NCBI RefSeq assembly: GCF_006385675.1
Contig: NZ_VFRR01000011.1
Span: forward strand, 1-64,000
DNA length: 64,000 bases
From: Maribrevibacterium harenarium
GTDB taxonomy: Bacteria > Pseudomonadota > Gammaproteobacteria > Pseudomonadales > Marinomonadaceae
Direction: 5' to 3'
Shown here: one piece after another, positions 9,595 through 18,227 of the stretch
Position numbering within the stretch: the stretch's first letter is position 1
Layout of the letters: every line of letters begins with the position of its first letter
Notes under the pieces: generated by a model
The model's input: the letters and a program-made list of their open reading frames with translations, nothing else
Database searches by the model: none
What the model was told of the DNA's origin: nothing
Program-made: the position numbers and the translations under genes

Positions 9595-10464
9595 TTATTT
9601 AGTTTCTCTTCCCTGAACTCGAACCAGACCCTCCTGGGAAGTAGAAGCAACTAATTGACCTTGCCGATTAAAAATCTGACCTCGAACAAAACCACGGCCA
9701 CCGGACGCTGAAGGGCTATCCGCAACATAGAGCAACCATTCATCTAAACGAAACGGTCGGTGAAACCAAATAGCGTGATCCAGACTGGCCACTCGTACAC
9801 TCGGGTGCCCAATTGACACACCGTGGGGGTGCAACGCGGTTTCTAGAAAGCCATAATCGGTCGTATAAGCTAGCATCGAACGATGGATTGCTTCATTATC
9901 TGGCAAAGTATCGACGGCGCGAATCCACATATGACGCTTTGGAATGCTCGGGCGCGGTCGAAACGGGTTTTGGTTCTCGACAATGCGATATTCAATGGGA
10001 CGCTCGGCTGTGAGCAAATCCCGAACTCGTTCTGGAATTTCCTCTGCGTGAGCGCGATACAATGCAAGCTCCGCCTCAAATGACTCCGGACCTGGCACGT
10101 TTGGCATGGCGTCTTGATGTTCTAGGCCCTCTTCAAAGCTCTGAAAAGACGCCGTCATCACCAACAAAGTTTGATCAAATTGGGAAGCGATTACCCGACG
10201 CACACTGAAGCTGCCACCATCGCGTACGTTTTCTACGCTGTAACGAATAGGGTGCTTGGCATCGCCCGGACGAACAAAGTAACAATGTAACGAGTGAGGC
10301 GTGCGATCGGTTACCGTCTGCTGTACCGCACTCAAGGCTTGGCCTACAACTTGCCCGCCAAAAACTTGGGGGAAACCTAAATCTTGACTGTGTCCAATAA
10401 ATTCCAATTCAGACTGACGCTCCAGCGTCAATAAATGAACGAGATTAGCCAACACTTGGTTCAT
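9595..10464 (-). CDS. tesB: Acyl-CoA thioesterase II
   Basis: A 289-residue double-hotdog thioesterase that hydrolyses acyl-CoA to free fatty acid and CoA. The sequence runs through both hotdog repeats. Family stretches include GQVVGQALSAVQQTV and LHCYFVRPGD in the first half, and LDHAIWFHRPFRLDEWLLY in the second, which holds the catalytic aspartate region. It is 27 bases downstream of nasR and could be cotranscribed with it, but a functional link to nitrate assimilation is not apparent. Confidence 0.95.
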   Translation of the reverse strand: MNQVLANLVHLLTLERQSELEFIGHSQDLGFPQVFGGQVVGQALSAVQQTVTDRTPHSLHCYFVRPGDAKHPIRYSVENVRDGGSFSVRRVIASQFDQTLLVMTASFQSFEEGLEHQDAMPNVPGPESFEAELALYRAHAEEIPERVRDLLTAERPIEYRIVENQNPFRPRPSIPKRHMWIRAVDTLPDNEAIHRSMLAYTTDYGFLETALHPHGVSIGHPSVRVASLDHAIWFHRPFRLDEWLLYVADSPSASGGRGFVRGQIFNRQGQLVASTSQEGLVRVQGRETK

Positions 10465-10491
10465 TGTTCCATCCTATGTAGATAAATGACA

Positions 10492-11790
10492 TTACTTTGA
10501 AGGGGCACTAACCATATCATAAACACTGATGACATTCTCAGCGATGTCAATGAGCCGCTTGCTTTTATTCATCGCTGCTTTACGCAGTTGTTGGTAGGCT
10601 ACTTCTTCGGACACCTTCTGGCTTACCATAATGACGCCTTTGGCACGCTCAATCACTTTGCGTTCCTCTAATGTGCGTTTGGCTTTGGCAAGTTCGTCAC
10701 TGACTGCTTTGATGCGTTTCGCTTGATTATTGACCAACTCATACAGGGTGGTTGCTTTGGCGAAATTACTGATATCTTGCTCACTTTCGATAGAGAATGA
10801 AAACGTAGCACTAGGTCTTGGTGATAGAGTTTCACTATGTAAACTCAGGGATTGTAGACAGCCCATGTGGCGTTGTAATTCTTGCTGAGCGAGACGCTGC
10901 TTTTCACAACATACGGACAAGAGTTCCTCCATTACTAAGATTTCCACTTGACGCGTCGCATCAATGCGAGCAGTAGTGGTGGCAAACCAAACCTCGCTCA
11001 TAGAGCTAGGTAAGGCTTCCTTTAGTAAGGCACGCTCAATGAGCACTCGGAGCCGCACAAGTTCTTGGGTGGCATTGCTGCATTCCACCTCGCGCCAAGC
11101 CTTGGCAAGCTTTACGCTAGACACGTCGGCAAAAATACCAAAGCAGCGCGCCTGATGCTCTTGGAAGGTCTGAATACGTTCTTGCTCCAAGGTAGAAAAG
11201 TGCCCCGCGGTAAAACCAATTAACCCCCAAGCTCGCTCTAATCCTGCGTATTCTTTTCCCTGTACCAGGTTAAAGAGCGCAACGAGCAACCGAGTGATAT
11301 CTGGATCAGTGGACAAGTCTGCCGTTTCAAAAATGATCGCTAAGTATGACTCCATCAAACGACTGTAATAGTCAGTGTTTGCATCGACCTGGACCTCAAA
11401 GCGGTCGACCTTATCGCGGATTGCAGGCAGGGCTTCTAGAAGATGTAAGGAGCTGGCAATACGGCTATACACATTGCTAGAAAAAGAATCGCTTCGTTCA
11501 ATATCAAGCGCTCTGATATGCTGAAGAAAACCCGCTAATACGGCATCTGTCTGGGTTCGTTCAGCCTGCAACTCGGACGCAAAACGCTCCCCTGACGAAA
11601 CCAAGAAGCTATTTGAAAGACCGCGCTCCTTTTGTAGTTCGTGAATCAGTTCCGTTGTGGACTGCACCAATTGGCAGCTTGAGAGTAAGTAATCCAAACT
11701 ACGGATTTCAGCCTTTTTTGCTGCGATCAAAAAGTGCTCGGTAGTGGTTGCTAGATCAAACATGTTAGTGGTCAAACTCTGATTGAACAT
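10492..11790 (-). CDS. nasR: Nitrate-responsive transcription antiterminator (NIT + ANTAR)
   Basis: A 432-residue protein. An N-terminal NIT nitrate/nitrite-sensing domain spans about residues 35-290, with HELQKERGLSNSFLVSS as the typical NIT opening. It is followed by a C-terminal ANTAR RNA-binding domain at about 365-425 (AKRTLEERKVIERAKGVIM). In Klebsiella, NasR binds nitrate or nitrite and the nas mRNA leader, preventing formation of a terminator. A matching leader lies upstream of nrtA in this window (16653-16740). nasR is encoded downstream of nasA, mobA and the TrpD2-like gene on the same strand. Confidence 0.95.
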   Translation of the reverse strand: MFNQSLTTNMFDLATTTEHFLIAAKKAEIRSLDYLLSSCQLVQSTTELIHELQKERGLSNSFLVSSGERFASELQAERTQTDAVLAGFLQHIRALDIERSDSFSSNVYSRIASSLHLLEALPAIRDKVDRFEVQVDANTDYYSRLMESYLAIIFETADLSTDPDITRLLVALFNLVQGKEYAGLERAWGLIGFTAGHFSTLEQERIQTFQEHQARCFGIFADVSSVKLAKAWREVECSNATQELVRLRVLIERALLKEALPSSMSEVWFATTTARIDATRQVEILVMEELLSVCCEKQRLAQQELQRHMGCLQSLSLHSETLSPRPSATFSFSIESEQDISNFAKATTLYELVNNQAKRIKAVSDELAKAKRTLEERKVIERAKGVIMVSQKVSEEVAYQQLRKAAMNKSKRLIDIAENVISVYDMVSAPSK

Positions 11791-11850
11791 TTCCCTTATT
11801 ATGTCGCCTGATCGATCCCGTGACTACGAGGACGCTCCATAAAACCCAAA

Positions 11851-12423
11851 CTAACCATAATTTAAATTTATCAACTCATCATCATTCAGCCAAAACAAGG
11901 GGAGTGCTTGAATCGATGCTAAAAACTTCATTACGCGCCGATCTCCCTGCTGTAGGAAGGACTTAAGCTGAGTTAAAGCGGCCTCAACCGGCAAGATGGC
12001 ATGCAAGGGATGGGTCTTATTGTGTGCCTGAATGTAAAACGCACCAGCTGGGGAGGCTTGAGCCATTTTTAACAGTGCAGCAAACAAATCCCGTGAGATA
12101 AATGGTGTGTCACAGGGACACACTAATACGTGGGATGTCGTTGCATTTTCCAGCGCTACCAATAAGCCCGATAGGGGTCCCTGATGGGCATATTCTGGCC
12201 TATCAAACAGTAACGACACATTCTCGTAGCGTTCAGCAATCGAGCGGTAGGCTAACTCATTGCGATTAATGCTCAGCAGTGTCGTGGAGCATAGAGTGGT
12301 CATTTCACTGAGCACATAGTCTACAAATTCTCGCCCATGTAGCGTCATCAACCCTTTATCGGCTCCGCCAACGCGCCGTCCCTCACCACCAGAAAGCGCT
12401 ACGCCAGTCACTTCTATAGCCAT
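11851..12423 (-). CDS. mobA: Molybdenum cofactor guanylyltransferase
   Basis: Attaches GMP to molybdopterin to make the bis-MGD cofactor that NasA needs. The 190-residue protein begins with the nucleotide-binding signature LSGGEGRRVGGADKGL (residues about 9-24), followed by LLFDRPEYAHQGPLSGLL and LVCPCDTPF, all typical of MobA. It lies in the nasA-trpD2-mobA-nasR series. Together with moaA, moaB and moeA across the locus it supplies part of the cofactor pathway. Confidence 0.94.
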   Translation of the reverse strand: MAIEVTGVALSGGEGRRVGGADKGLMTLHGREFVDYVLSEMTTLCSTTLLSINRNELAYRSIAERYENVSLLFDRPEYAHQGPLSGLLVALENATTSHVLVCPCDTPFISRDLFAALLKMAQASPAGAFYIQAHNKTHPLHAILPVEAALTQLKSFLQQGDRRVMKFLASIQALPLFWLNDDELINLNYG

Positions 12424-12469
12424 GTTTCATTGAACCCCTATCATTTCGCGAACCATAGACCCCTCTTAA

Positions 12470-13501
12470 TTAGGCAACGCTCGCAGCCATCAAATGGGGA
12501 GCACGATGTAACCACATCTGTAACGCCTCATGTCGAGCTTCTTCATGGGTGAGCCCCACATGGATAAGACACAATACAACCGCCAAGGTCTCAATTACCG
12601 CCTGTTCACCAAAGGTATCATTACTCATTCCCAACCAGTGATCTCTGAGTCGAGAGAGATCTAAATTATCTTTTTGATGAATATGACCACTACTGGATTT
12701 GGTAAATTGACGCATACACGCCACACCGTTTTGTAAAAAGCTCACACAAACATCGCGCTCTGGGTTTACTTCTGCTTCGCCATTACCACCACGAAACACC
12801 GCCATGGAGTGATCGCCAAGAAGCTTCGCTGCCTCAAGGTGCAAAGTGTCATAACCAGAGTGAAAAACGCCATGTACCGAATGGGTTGCACCGAGTGGAT
12901 TACATATACGCACGACCGTATTCACCGGCGAGCGTAGCCCCAGGGTATCTTTTAACGCCATTTGCTCGGCCAATTCAGGCGAATACGCCGCCAGAGGCAA
13001 ATAGACAATATTCTCAGTGGATAGTGTTTTATACGCCTGTGTACGAGATTGTGCCACAGGGATGCCCAGCAACCCCACTACGTCTTCAACAAAAATTCGC
13101 TCTTCATTGTTAAAGCGGTAACCATGCATCACCACCTTGAAGCCGGCTTGTGCTAATGTCATCGCTGACAGTACAAACCAAGGCAATTCTGAGCGTTTCC
13201 CGGCGTAAGCTGGCCAATCGATATCAGGGCGCTGGCCTTTAGCAGGCTCTTCATGATTGCTGTCATCAGCAAACGTCACCCCAAGGTGTTCACGCGCAGC
13301 GCGGGTAAAGCCGACGGTTTCCTCGACGGTTTCTTCACGCATACGAATTAACATCCAAAAAGCCCCCACCTGCTCAGGTTGCACGTCGCCAGTAAGAATG
13401 CAGTTCATCGCCTCGTAGGCTTGTTGCTCCGACAAGGTTTTAGCACCACGCTTACCGCGGCCAAGCTGCTGTACAAATTGAGTAAAATGACGTCCACGCA
13501 T
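12470..13501 (-). CDS. TrpD2/YbiB-like phosphoribosyltransferase-fold protein
   Basis: A 343-residue member of the glycosyl transferase family that resembles anthranilate phosphoribosyltransferase (TrpD2, E. coli YbiB). The N-terminal helical part contains LSEQQAYEAMNCILTGDVQPEQVGAFWMLIRMREET, typical of TrpD. The catalytic glycine-rich loops of true TrpD are altered. The ATG at 13501 overlaps the nasA stop codon (TAATG) and has the ribosome site GGAGGCGG, so translational coupling to nasA is likely. The longer frame to 13549 is not used. Its role beside nasA is unknown. Confidence 0.87.
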   Translation of the reverse strand: MRGRHFTQFVQQLGRGKRGAKTLSEQQAYEAMNCILTGDVQPEQVGAFWMLIRMREETVEETVGFTRAAREHLGVTFADDSNHEEPAKGQRPDIDWPAYAGKRSELPWFVLSAMTLAQAGFKVVMHGYRFNNEERIFVEDVVGLLGIPVAQSRTQAYKTLSTENIVYLPLAAYSPELAEQMALKDTLGLRSPVNTVVRICNPLGATHSVHGVFHSGYDTLHLEAAKLLGDHSMAVFRGGNGEAEVNPERDVCVSFLQNGVACMRQFTKSSSGHIHQKDNLDLSRLRDHWLGMSNDTFGEQAVIETLAVVLCLIHVGLTHEEARHEALQMWLHRAPHLMAASVA

Positions 13502-16164
13502 TAGACCGCCTCCACTGATGTTAAAAATCGTTTTAATTCTGGGATACAAGAGCCACAGTTGGTGCCGCAGGACAAGGCTTCACCAAGCGCTTCAACTGAA
13601 TCACATCCTGCTTCAATCGCGTCTTGAATCGAAACACTGCCAGTTTGGAAACAGGAGCAAATAACGTCCCCTTTGTCGACAACATCTACCGGTGAACCAG
13701 CTAGCACACCCATACGAGCTAATGGCTCTTGGATGGATTGACCTATACGTTCCATCACCCAGTTTTTGGAATTTAAATCAGGCGTTGTCGAGAAATAGGC
13801 TACCAGTCTGAGTTCACCCGCCTCATAGTAGGCAAAACGCTGATCCCCATTAATTGGGTTAGTGTACTCTAACCACTCGCCTGTTCCCCTACCGTTCACA
13901 CCGACCAATTGCAGGCAAAGAGACGACAAGGAAACCGTATCAAATAGTGCGACTTCGTAGCGTTCACCGCCTTCAGAACCAACACGACACCAATGGTCAA
14001 ATAGATCAGTACGCAGTGAGTCGCCGGATAACACTGTACCGTAGTAGGCCACTTTTTGTGGTTCGATGGCTACACTGGCATGTTTAGATTCAGGCTGCCC
14101 AGATAGCGCATCCACCACTTGTGGAATTAGGCGAGACACCACGCTGTGGTTGGTATTTTGATCGTTCCAATGTATTGGGACGAAAAGATTTCCCGGCGTT
14201 TGGTCTGCGGTAATTTTCGCTGGCAAACAGGCTTGTCCAACTGGGGATTTGAGTCGGAGTAACTGCCCTTCTTGAATTTTTAGAGCATTCGCATCCGCCG
14301 GAGAAATCGCCACATAGGGACGATCCGTATGCTGGTTCAAAATGGGGGCACGCCCAGTGCGGGTCATGGTGTGCCATTGGTCACGCACACGGCCTGTATT
14401 GAGCACAAAGGGGAAATCGCTACTGGTAGAGATAAATGGTATTTTCGGTAGAATCGGCAAACAGCGTGCTTTTTGATCGGGGGTGAAAAATTTCCCATCC
14501 ACAAACATCCGCTTGGTGCCATAGGGCTGATCTTGTGTTACCGGCCACTGGATCGGGCTTAGCTGATCGTACTCTTGGCGCGTAAGTTGACTCATCATGC
14601 CGATGTTAAAGTCTCGCTGACCATTGTTTTCAAATGCCGATAAGGCGGCGTGCTCAACAAAAATCTCGTGGGGATGTTCATAGCTAAAGGCCTTTTGAAA
14701 ACCTAGGCGTTTTGCCACTTCACAAATTGCCCACCAATCATGGCGCACTTCGCCCGGCGGCGGCAGAATACCACGCTGACGAGAGATACAACGCTCGGAA
14801 TTGGTGACCGTACCATCTTTCTCTGACCATGTGGTGGCAGGTAACAGCACATCTGCTAGGGTCGCGGTATCAGTGCCGGCGTAGCAATCGCTGACAATGA
14901 CAAGCTCACATTTTTTTAATGCTCGACGCACTTGATGACTGTCCGGCAAACTCACGAGAGGATTCGTCGCCATAATCCACAGCACTTTGATTTGTCCCGC
15001 CTCGACCGCTTGGAACATATCCACGGCTTTTAAGCCATTTTCGGTCGCCATCGCTGGCGCTTGCCAAAAACGCTGCACTGTCTCAATCGCACCGGGCGTT
15101 GCAAAATCCATATGGGCTGCAAGTTGGTTAGCTAAGCCGCCAACCTCACGTCCGCCCATGGCGTTTGGCTGCCCCGTGATGGAGAATGGTCCCGCACCTT
15201 CTTTGCCGATGCGGCCAGTCACTAGGTGACAATTTATGATGGCGTTGCCTTTGTCGACCCCGCTAGAAGATTGGTTCACCCCTTGAGAATAGAAAGTCAA
15301 CGTTTTCTCGCATGACAACCAAGTCGCCACAAGCTGGTCAAGCTGAGCTTGAGACAATCCTGTCGCCAAAAGGGTTTGGCATTGACTACTGCTGATTCGT
15401 GCCGCTTCAAGGGCAGACTCAACGCCGTTCACATGGGCGTTAATGTAGTCCCGATCAAGCTTGTCGGCACGCTCAGTTTGCCAAAGTAGATAGTTAAACA
15501 CATGGGCATCAGAGCCAGGTTTTATCGCTAGATGCAAATCCGCTAGGTCACAAGTTGCTGTTTTACGCGGGTCAATCACGATGACTTTCAATTCAGGGCG
15601 ACGCTGTTTTGCCGCTGCAATACGCTGATACACAATCGGATGGGTCCACGCCGCATTCCACCCCACCATAATGATGCACTCGGCGTGATCAATATCGTCA
15701 TAACTACAGGGTACGGTATCACTGCCAAAGGCACGTTTTTGCGCGACCACCGCAGACGCCATACACAGTCGGGAATTGGTATCCACATTCGCAGTGCCTA
15801 GAAAACCTTTGGCGAGTTTGTTGGCGACGTAATAGTCTTCCGTCAGCATCTGTCCTGACAAATAGAAACCCAAACCGCCGGGGCCCTCATTTTCAATCGT
15901 GGTGCGAATTTTGTCGGCGATTAACGTCAATGCCTCATCCCAAGTGGCTTTAGCACCATAAATAGTCGGTTCGAGCAAACGCCCCTCTCTACCCAGAGTC
16001 GCGGCCAGACTGCTACCTTTTACACACAAACGTCCAAAATTGGCGGGGTGGTCTTTATCTCCCTTTACAGAGCTAAAGCTCGTGTGATCATCATTTTGAG
16101 TCACTTCTACTCCACATCCAACACCACAATAAGGGCAGGTCGTTTTGTAAGTTGTATTTCTCAC
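13501..16164 (-). CDS. nasA: Assimilatory nitrate reductase catalytic subunit
   Basis: Reduces nitrate to nitrite in the cytoplasm. The 887-residue protein starts with an N-terminal [4Fe-4S] motif, CPYCGVGCGV followed by CVKG. The molybdopterin bis-MGD oxidoreductase core and dinucleotide-binding domain follow. The C-terminal BFD-like [2Fe-2S] domain (VICSCFQTG ... CGTNCGSC, about residues 835-880) accepts electrons from the NasC-like flavoprotein. The GTG at 16164 is preceded by AGAGGAAG at a good distance. The ATG at 16248 would add 28 residues translated through a large hairpin and is rejected. It is divergent from nrtA, with its own sigma-54 type promoter and hairpin leader. Confidence 0.95.
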   Translation of the reverse strand: MRNTTYKTTCPYCGVGCGVEVTQNDDHTSFSSVKGDKDHPANFGRLCVKGSSLAATLGREGRLLEPTIYGAKATWDEALTLIADKIRTTIENEGPGGLGFYLSGQMLTEDYYVANKLAKGFLGTANVDTNSRLCMASAVVAQKRAFGSDTVPCSYDDIDHAECIIMVGWNAAWTHPIVYQRIAAAKQRRPELKVIVIDPRKTATCDLADLHLAIKPGSDAHVFNYLLWQTERADKLDRDYINAHVNGVESALEAARISSSQCQTLLATGLSQAQLDQLVATWLSCEKTLTFYSQGVNQSSSGVDKGNAIINCHLVTGRIGKEGAGPFSITGQPNAMGGREVGGLANQLAAHMDFATPGAIETVQRFWQAPAMATENGLKAVDMFQAVEAGQIKVLWIMATNPLVSLPDSHQVRRALKKCELVIVSDCYAGTDTATLADVLLPATTWSEKDGTVTNSERCISRQRGILPPPGEVRHDWWAICEVAKRLGFQKAFSYEHPHEIFVEHAALSAFENNGQRDFNIGMMSQLTRQEYDQLSPIQWPVTQDQPYGTKRMFVDGKFFTPDQKARCLPILPKIPFISTSSDFPFVLNTGRVRDQWHTMTRTGRAPILNQHTDRPYVAISPADANALKIQEGQLLRLKSPVGQACLPAKITADQTPGNLFVPIHWNDQNTNHSVVSRLIPQVVDALSGQPESKHASVAIEPQKVAYYGTVLSGDSLRTDLFDHWCRVGSEGGERYEVALFDTVSLSSLCLQLVGVNGRGTGEWLEYTNPINGDQRFAYYEAGELRLVAYFSTTPDLNSKNWVMERIGQSIQEPLARMGVLAGSPVDVVDKGDVICSCFQTGSVSIQDAIEAGCDSVEALGEALSCGTNCGSCIPELKRFLTSVEAV

Positions 16165-16187
16165 AGGAATGCTTCCTCTTCTAAAAC

Positions 16188-16239
16188 GCAAAGAGGCCCA
16201 ATGTCCTTCGGTTACACCGAAAACATTGGGCCTCTTTGC
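16188..16239 (-). terminator. Very long hairpin in the nasA leader, putative attenuator
   Basis: Arms 16188-16204 and 16223-16239 pair perfectly over 17 bp; inside, 16207-16212 and 16216-16221 pair over a further 6 bp around a 3-base loop. On the nasA strand the hairpin is followed by GCGTTTTAG, a short T-run, and sits about 24 bases upstream of the GTG start. It lies between the predicted promoter and the gene, so transcripts must pass it. It leaves the Shine-Dalgarno exposed, which argues for a transcriptional rather than translational role. Confidence 0.7.
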
Positions 16240-16243
16240 CACT

Positions 16244-16272
16244 CCCATCTTTAACAGTTCGATGGGGTTAAA
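16244..16272 (-). promoter_or_regulatory. Two mutually exclusive stems in the nasA leader
   Basis: Read on the nasA strand, the segments TTTAAC, CCCATC, GAACT, GTTAAA, GATGGG follow one another. TTTAAC pairs with GTTAAA and CCCATC pairs with GATGGG, 6 bp each. The pairings cross with no linker bases, so both cannot easily form together. This resembles an RNA switch just upstream of the large hairpin. No hexaloop of the ANTAR type is seen. Confidence 0.4.
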
Positions 16273-16288
16273 TTGTTATCGTACTGTA

Positions 16289-16304
16289 AGCAATATCCAC
16301 GCCA
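16289..16304 (-). promoter_or_regulatory. Sigma-54 type -24/-12 promoter of nasA
   Basis: On the minus strand the sequence TGGCGTGGATATTGCT matches the sigma-54 consensus TGGCACGnnnnTTGCW with the invariant GG and GC at the right spacing. Transcription would start near 16278, giving a leader of about 114 bases before the nasA GTG. nas genes of Klebsiella are sigma-54/NtrC dependent. I see no perfect NtrC palindrome between the two promoters. Confidence 0.72.
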
Positions 16305-16545
16305 ACGACGCTTTTTGAGAAGATAACCTCGGCACTATACGGCACCACAGTAAAATACCTCGATGAAAACTGACGCCCCTCCGCTAACGCAAAAATCAAA
16401 ATGCAACGTTACGATGCACGATGGCTTTAGCAACGCACCAAAAACCAACATTTTTAATCCCGCATCATAATTATCAGGTTGAAGATGGCATTATGGAAAA
16501 GCCAAAGACATAAAAAATTCTTATTTTTCAAACAGATAAAAAAAT

Positions 16546-16561
16546 AGGCACGCTCTATGCT
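16546..16561 (+). promoter_or_regulatory. Sigma-54 type -24/-12 promoter of the nrtA operon
   Basis: The sequence AGGCACGCTCTATGCT matches TGGCACGnnnnTTGCW at GGCACG and TGC, with GG and GC correctly spaced. Transcription would start near 16572, giving a leader of about 213 bases before nrtA. With the nasA promoter it forms a divergent sigma-54 pair about 240 bases apart, room for shared enhancer sites. Confidence 0.78.
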
Positions 16562-16606
16562 TAGGACTATCCATAGCAACATTTCACCTAATCCCATGAT
16601 GCGGAC

Positions 16607-16637
16607 AGGTGTCAGATAGCACCGGGACACCTTTTTT
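16607..16637 (+). terminator. First hairpin with T-run in the nrtA leader
   Basis: GGTGTC (16608-16613) pairs with GACACC (16626-16631), plus a closing A-T pair, and is followed by six T residues (16632-16637), an intrinsic-terminator layout with a 12-base loop. The right arm can instead pair with GGTG at 16640-16643 and CC at 16646-16647, giving an alternative stem. It may be a first attenuator ahead of the stronger one at 16688-16740. Confidence 0.45.
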
Positions 16638-16652
16638 GAGGTGATCCAACGG

Positions 16653-16694
16653 CTTGATGCGATGACGTATCAGGTTTACGAGCAACGACGCTCG
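16653..16694 (+). promoter_or_regulatory. Paired stem-loops, putative NasR (ANTAR) binding site
   Basis: Stem-loop 1 pairs TGATGC (16655-16660) with GTATCA (16667-16672), one G-T wobble included, around a 6-base loop GATGAC. Six bases later, stem-loop 2 pairs CGAGC (16679-16683) with GCTCG (16690-16694) around the hexaloop AACGAC. ANTAR proteins such as NasR recognise two close stem-loops with hexaloops having A at position 1 and G at position 4. Loop 2 fits exactly; loop 1 has G rather than A at position 1. The right arm of stem-loop 2 is also the left arm of the terminator, so the structures exclude each other. Confidence 0.72.
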
Positions 16695-16740
16695 ATGTGG
16701 CTCCACTTAATCAGTGAAGCGACATCGAGCGTTTTTTTTT
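16688..16740 (+). terminator. Intrinsic terminator (attenuator) in the nrtA leader
   Basis: ACGCTCGATGT (16688-16698) pairs perfectly with ACATCGAGCGT (16722-16732). An inner stem includes CACT/AGTG around loop TAATC, and the hairpin runs into nine consecutive T residues (16732-16740). It lies 46 bases upstream of the nrtA start codon, so the operon is transcribed only if it is bypassed, presumably by nitrate-bound NasR stabilising the overlapping stem-loop. Confidence 0.9.
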
Positions 16741-16785
16741 GCCTTATCTACCAATTACAACATCACAATTTAACGGGGAACAGCA

Positions 16786-18174
16786 ATGAAGAAACTAGGA
16801 ATCAAGACCGCAACACCATCATTTAGCCTTGGCAAATTGGCTGCTGCCTGTTTGGTAGCCGTTGCTTGTCAAGCACAGGCAGAGATAGGTTGGCCAGAAA
16901 AGGAAGACCTAAAGTTCGGCTTTATTAAGCTAACCGATATGGCGCCTTTGGCTGTGGCTTATGAAAAAGGCTACTTCGAAGACGAAGGTCTTTATGTGAC
17001 TCTTGAGGCACAAGCGAACTGGAAAGTGCTACTAGACCGTGTCATAGATGGTCAATTGGATGGTGCCCACATGCTGGCAGGTCAACCTCTAGGCGCCACC
17101 ATCGGTTTCGGTACACAAGCTCACATCATTACCGCATTCAGCATGGACTTAAACGGTAACGGCATCACGGTTTCCAACGACGTTTGGGAACAAATGAAAG
17201 AATACATTCCTAAAGGTGCAGACGGTAAACCGGTTCATCCAATCAAAGCTGACGCACTAAAACCTGTTGTTGAAAAATTCAAGGCCGAAGGTAAGCCATT
17301 CAACATGGGGATGGTATTCCCTGTTTCCACACACAACTACGAGCTTCGTTACTGGCTAGCGGCGGGCGGTATCCACCCCGGTTTCTACGCACCAGCGAAA
17401 GGCGACATCAGCGGCCAAATTAACGCCGACGCTCTACTATCTGTGACCCCACCACCACAAATGCCAGCGACACTTGAAGCCGGCACCATCCACGGTTACT
17501 GCGTGGGCGAGCCATGGAACCAACAAGCCGTATTCAAAGGCATTGGTGTTCCAGTTATCACCGACTACGAAATCTGGAAAAACAACCCAGAGAAAGTATT
17601 CGGCGTAAGCAACGAGTGGGCTGAACAATACCCGAACACTCACCTACGCGTCGTGAAAGCCATGATCCGTGCGGCGAAATGGCTAGACGACAACAACAAC
17701 GCGAACCGTCCAGAAGCAGTAGAAATTTTGTCTCGTAGCCAATACGTGGGCGCGGACTACGACGTTATAGCCAACAGTATGACCGGCACCTTCGAATACG
17801 AAAAAGGCGACGTGCGTGAAGTACCAGATTTCAACGTGTTCTTCCGTCACAACGCTACCTACCCGTACTACAGCGATGCAATTTGGTACCTGACGCAAAT
17901 GCGTCGTTGGGGACAAATTGCTGAGCCGAAAGCCGACTCATGGTACATGGACATCGCTAAGAAAGTTTACCGCCCAGACATCTACGCAATTGCGGCACAA
18001 GACCTCATCGACGAAGGCGTGATGGATGCGAAAGACTTCCCTGACTTCAAAACGGAAACCGGCTTCAAGCCTGCTCAGACTGGCTTTATCGATGGCATAA
18101 CCTACGACGGCCGTTATCCAAACAGCTACCTTGAGAGCTTCAAAATCGGTCTAAAAGAAGGCGATACTCTGTAA
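16786..18174 (+). CDS. nrtA: Nitrate ABC transporter periplasmic binding protein (NrtA/NasF)
   Basis: A 462-residue periplasmic nitrate/nitrite-binding component of a CmpA/NrtA-type ABC importer. The signal peptide (residues 1 to about 32) ends ACQAQA before EIGWPEK, fitting signal peptidase I cleavage. The mature protein has the family stretches [21 protein letters not shown] and [15 protein letters not shown]. It corresponds to NasF of Klebsiella and heads the operon nrtABC-nasC-nirBD. An extra pair of hairpins follows the stop codon. Confidence 0.96.
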   Translation: MKKLGIKTATPSFSLGKLAAACLVAVACQAQAEIGWPEKEDLKFGFIKLTDMAPLAVAYEKGYFEDEGLYVTLEAQANWKVLLDRVIDGQLDGAHMLAGQPLGATIGFGTQAHIITAFSMDLNGNGITVSNDVWEQMKEYIPKGADGKPVHPIKADALKPVVEKFKAEGKPFNMGMVFPVSTHNYELRYWLAAGGIHPGFYAPAKGDISGQINADALLSVTPPPQMPATLEAGTIHGYCVGEPWNQQAVFKGIGVPVITDYEIWKNNPEKVFGVSNEWAEQYPNTHLRVVKAMIRAAKWLDDNNNANRPEAVEILSRSQYVGADYDVIANSMTGTFEYEKGDVREVPDFNVFFRHNATYPYYSDAIWYLTQMRRWGQIAEPKADSWYMDIAKKVYRPDIYAIAAQDLIDEGVMDAKDFPDFKTETGFKPAQTGFIDGITYDGRYPNSYLESFKIGLKEGDTL

Positions 18175-18183
18175 TTTGAACTG

Positions 18184-18227
18184 GTCGGAAACGACTCTCG
18201 GACCCTTCCACTGCACAGGGATGTGCA
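18184..18227 (+). repeat. Two small stem-loops between nrtA and nrtB
   Basis: GTCG-GAAA-CGAC (18184-18195) forms a short stem closed by a GNRA-type tetraloop. TGCAC-AGGGAT-GTGCA (18212-18227) forms a 5-bp stem with a hexaloop. They fall in the 84-base gap after the binding-protein gene, where stabilising hairpins are common in ABC operons. There is no T-run, so termination is unlikely. Confidence 0.5.

Noticed and set aside
16165..16248. 28-residue N-terminal extension of NasA from the ATG at 16248
   Set aside because: It would be encoded by the long perfect hairpin and precedes the normal NasA start; the GTG at 16164 has a better ribosome site.
16305..16545. NtrC enhancer palindromes between the nas promoters
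   Set aside because: Only isolated half-site-like GCAC/GGTGC pieces are seen (for example near 16330-16357 and 16415-16440), with no convincing inverted pair.
16641..16826. Plus-strand 61-residue frame in the nrtA leader, as a possible leader peptide
   Set aside because: It runs through the stem-loops and terminator and into the nrtA signal peptide in another frame; no ribosome site or amino-acid bias for attenuation.
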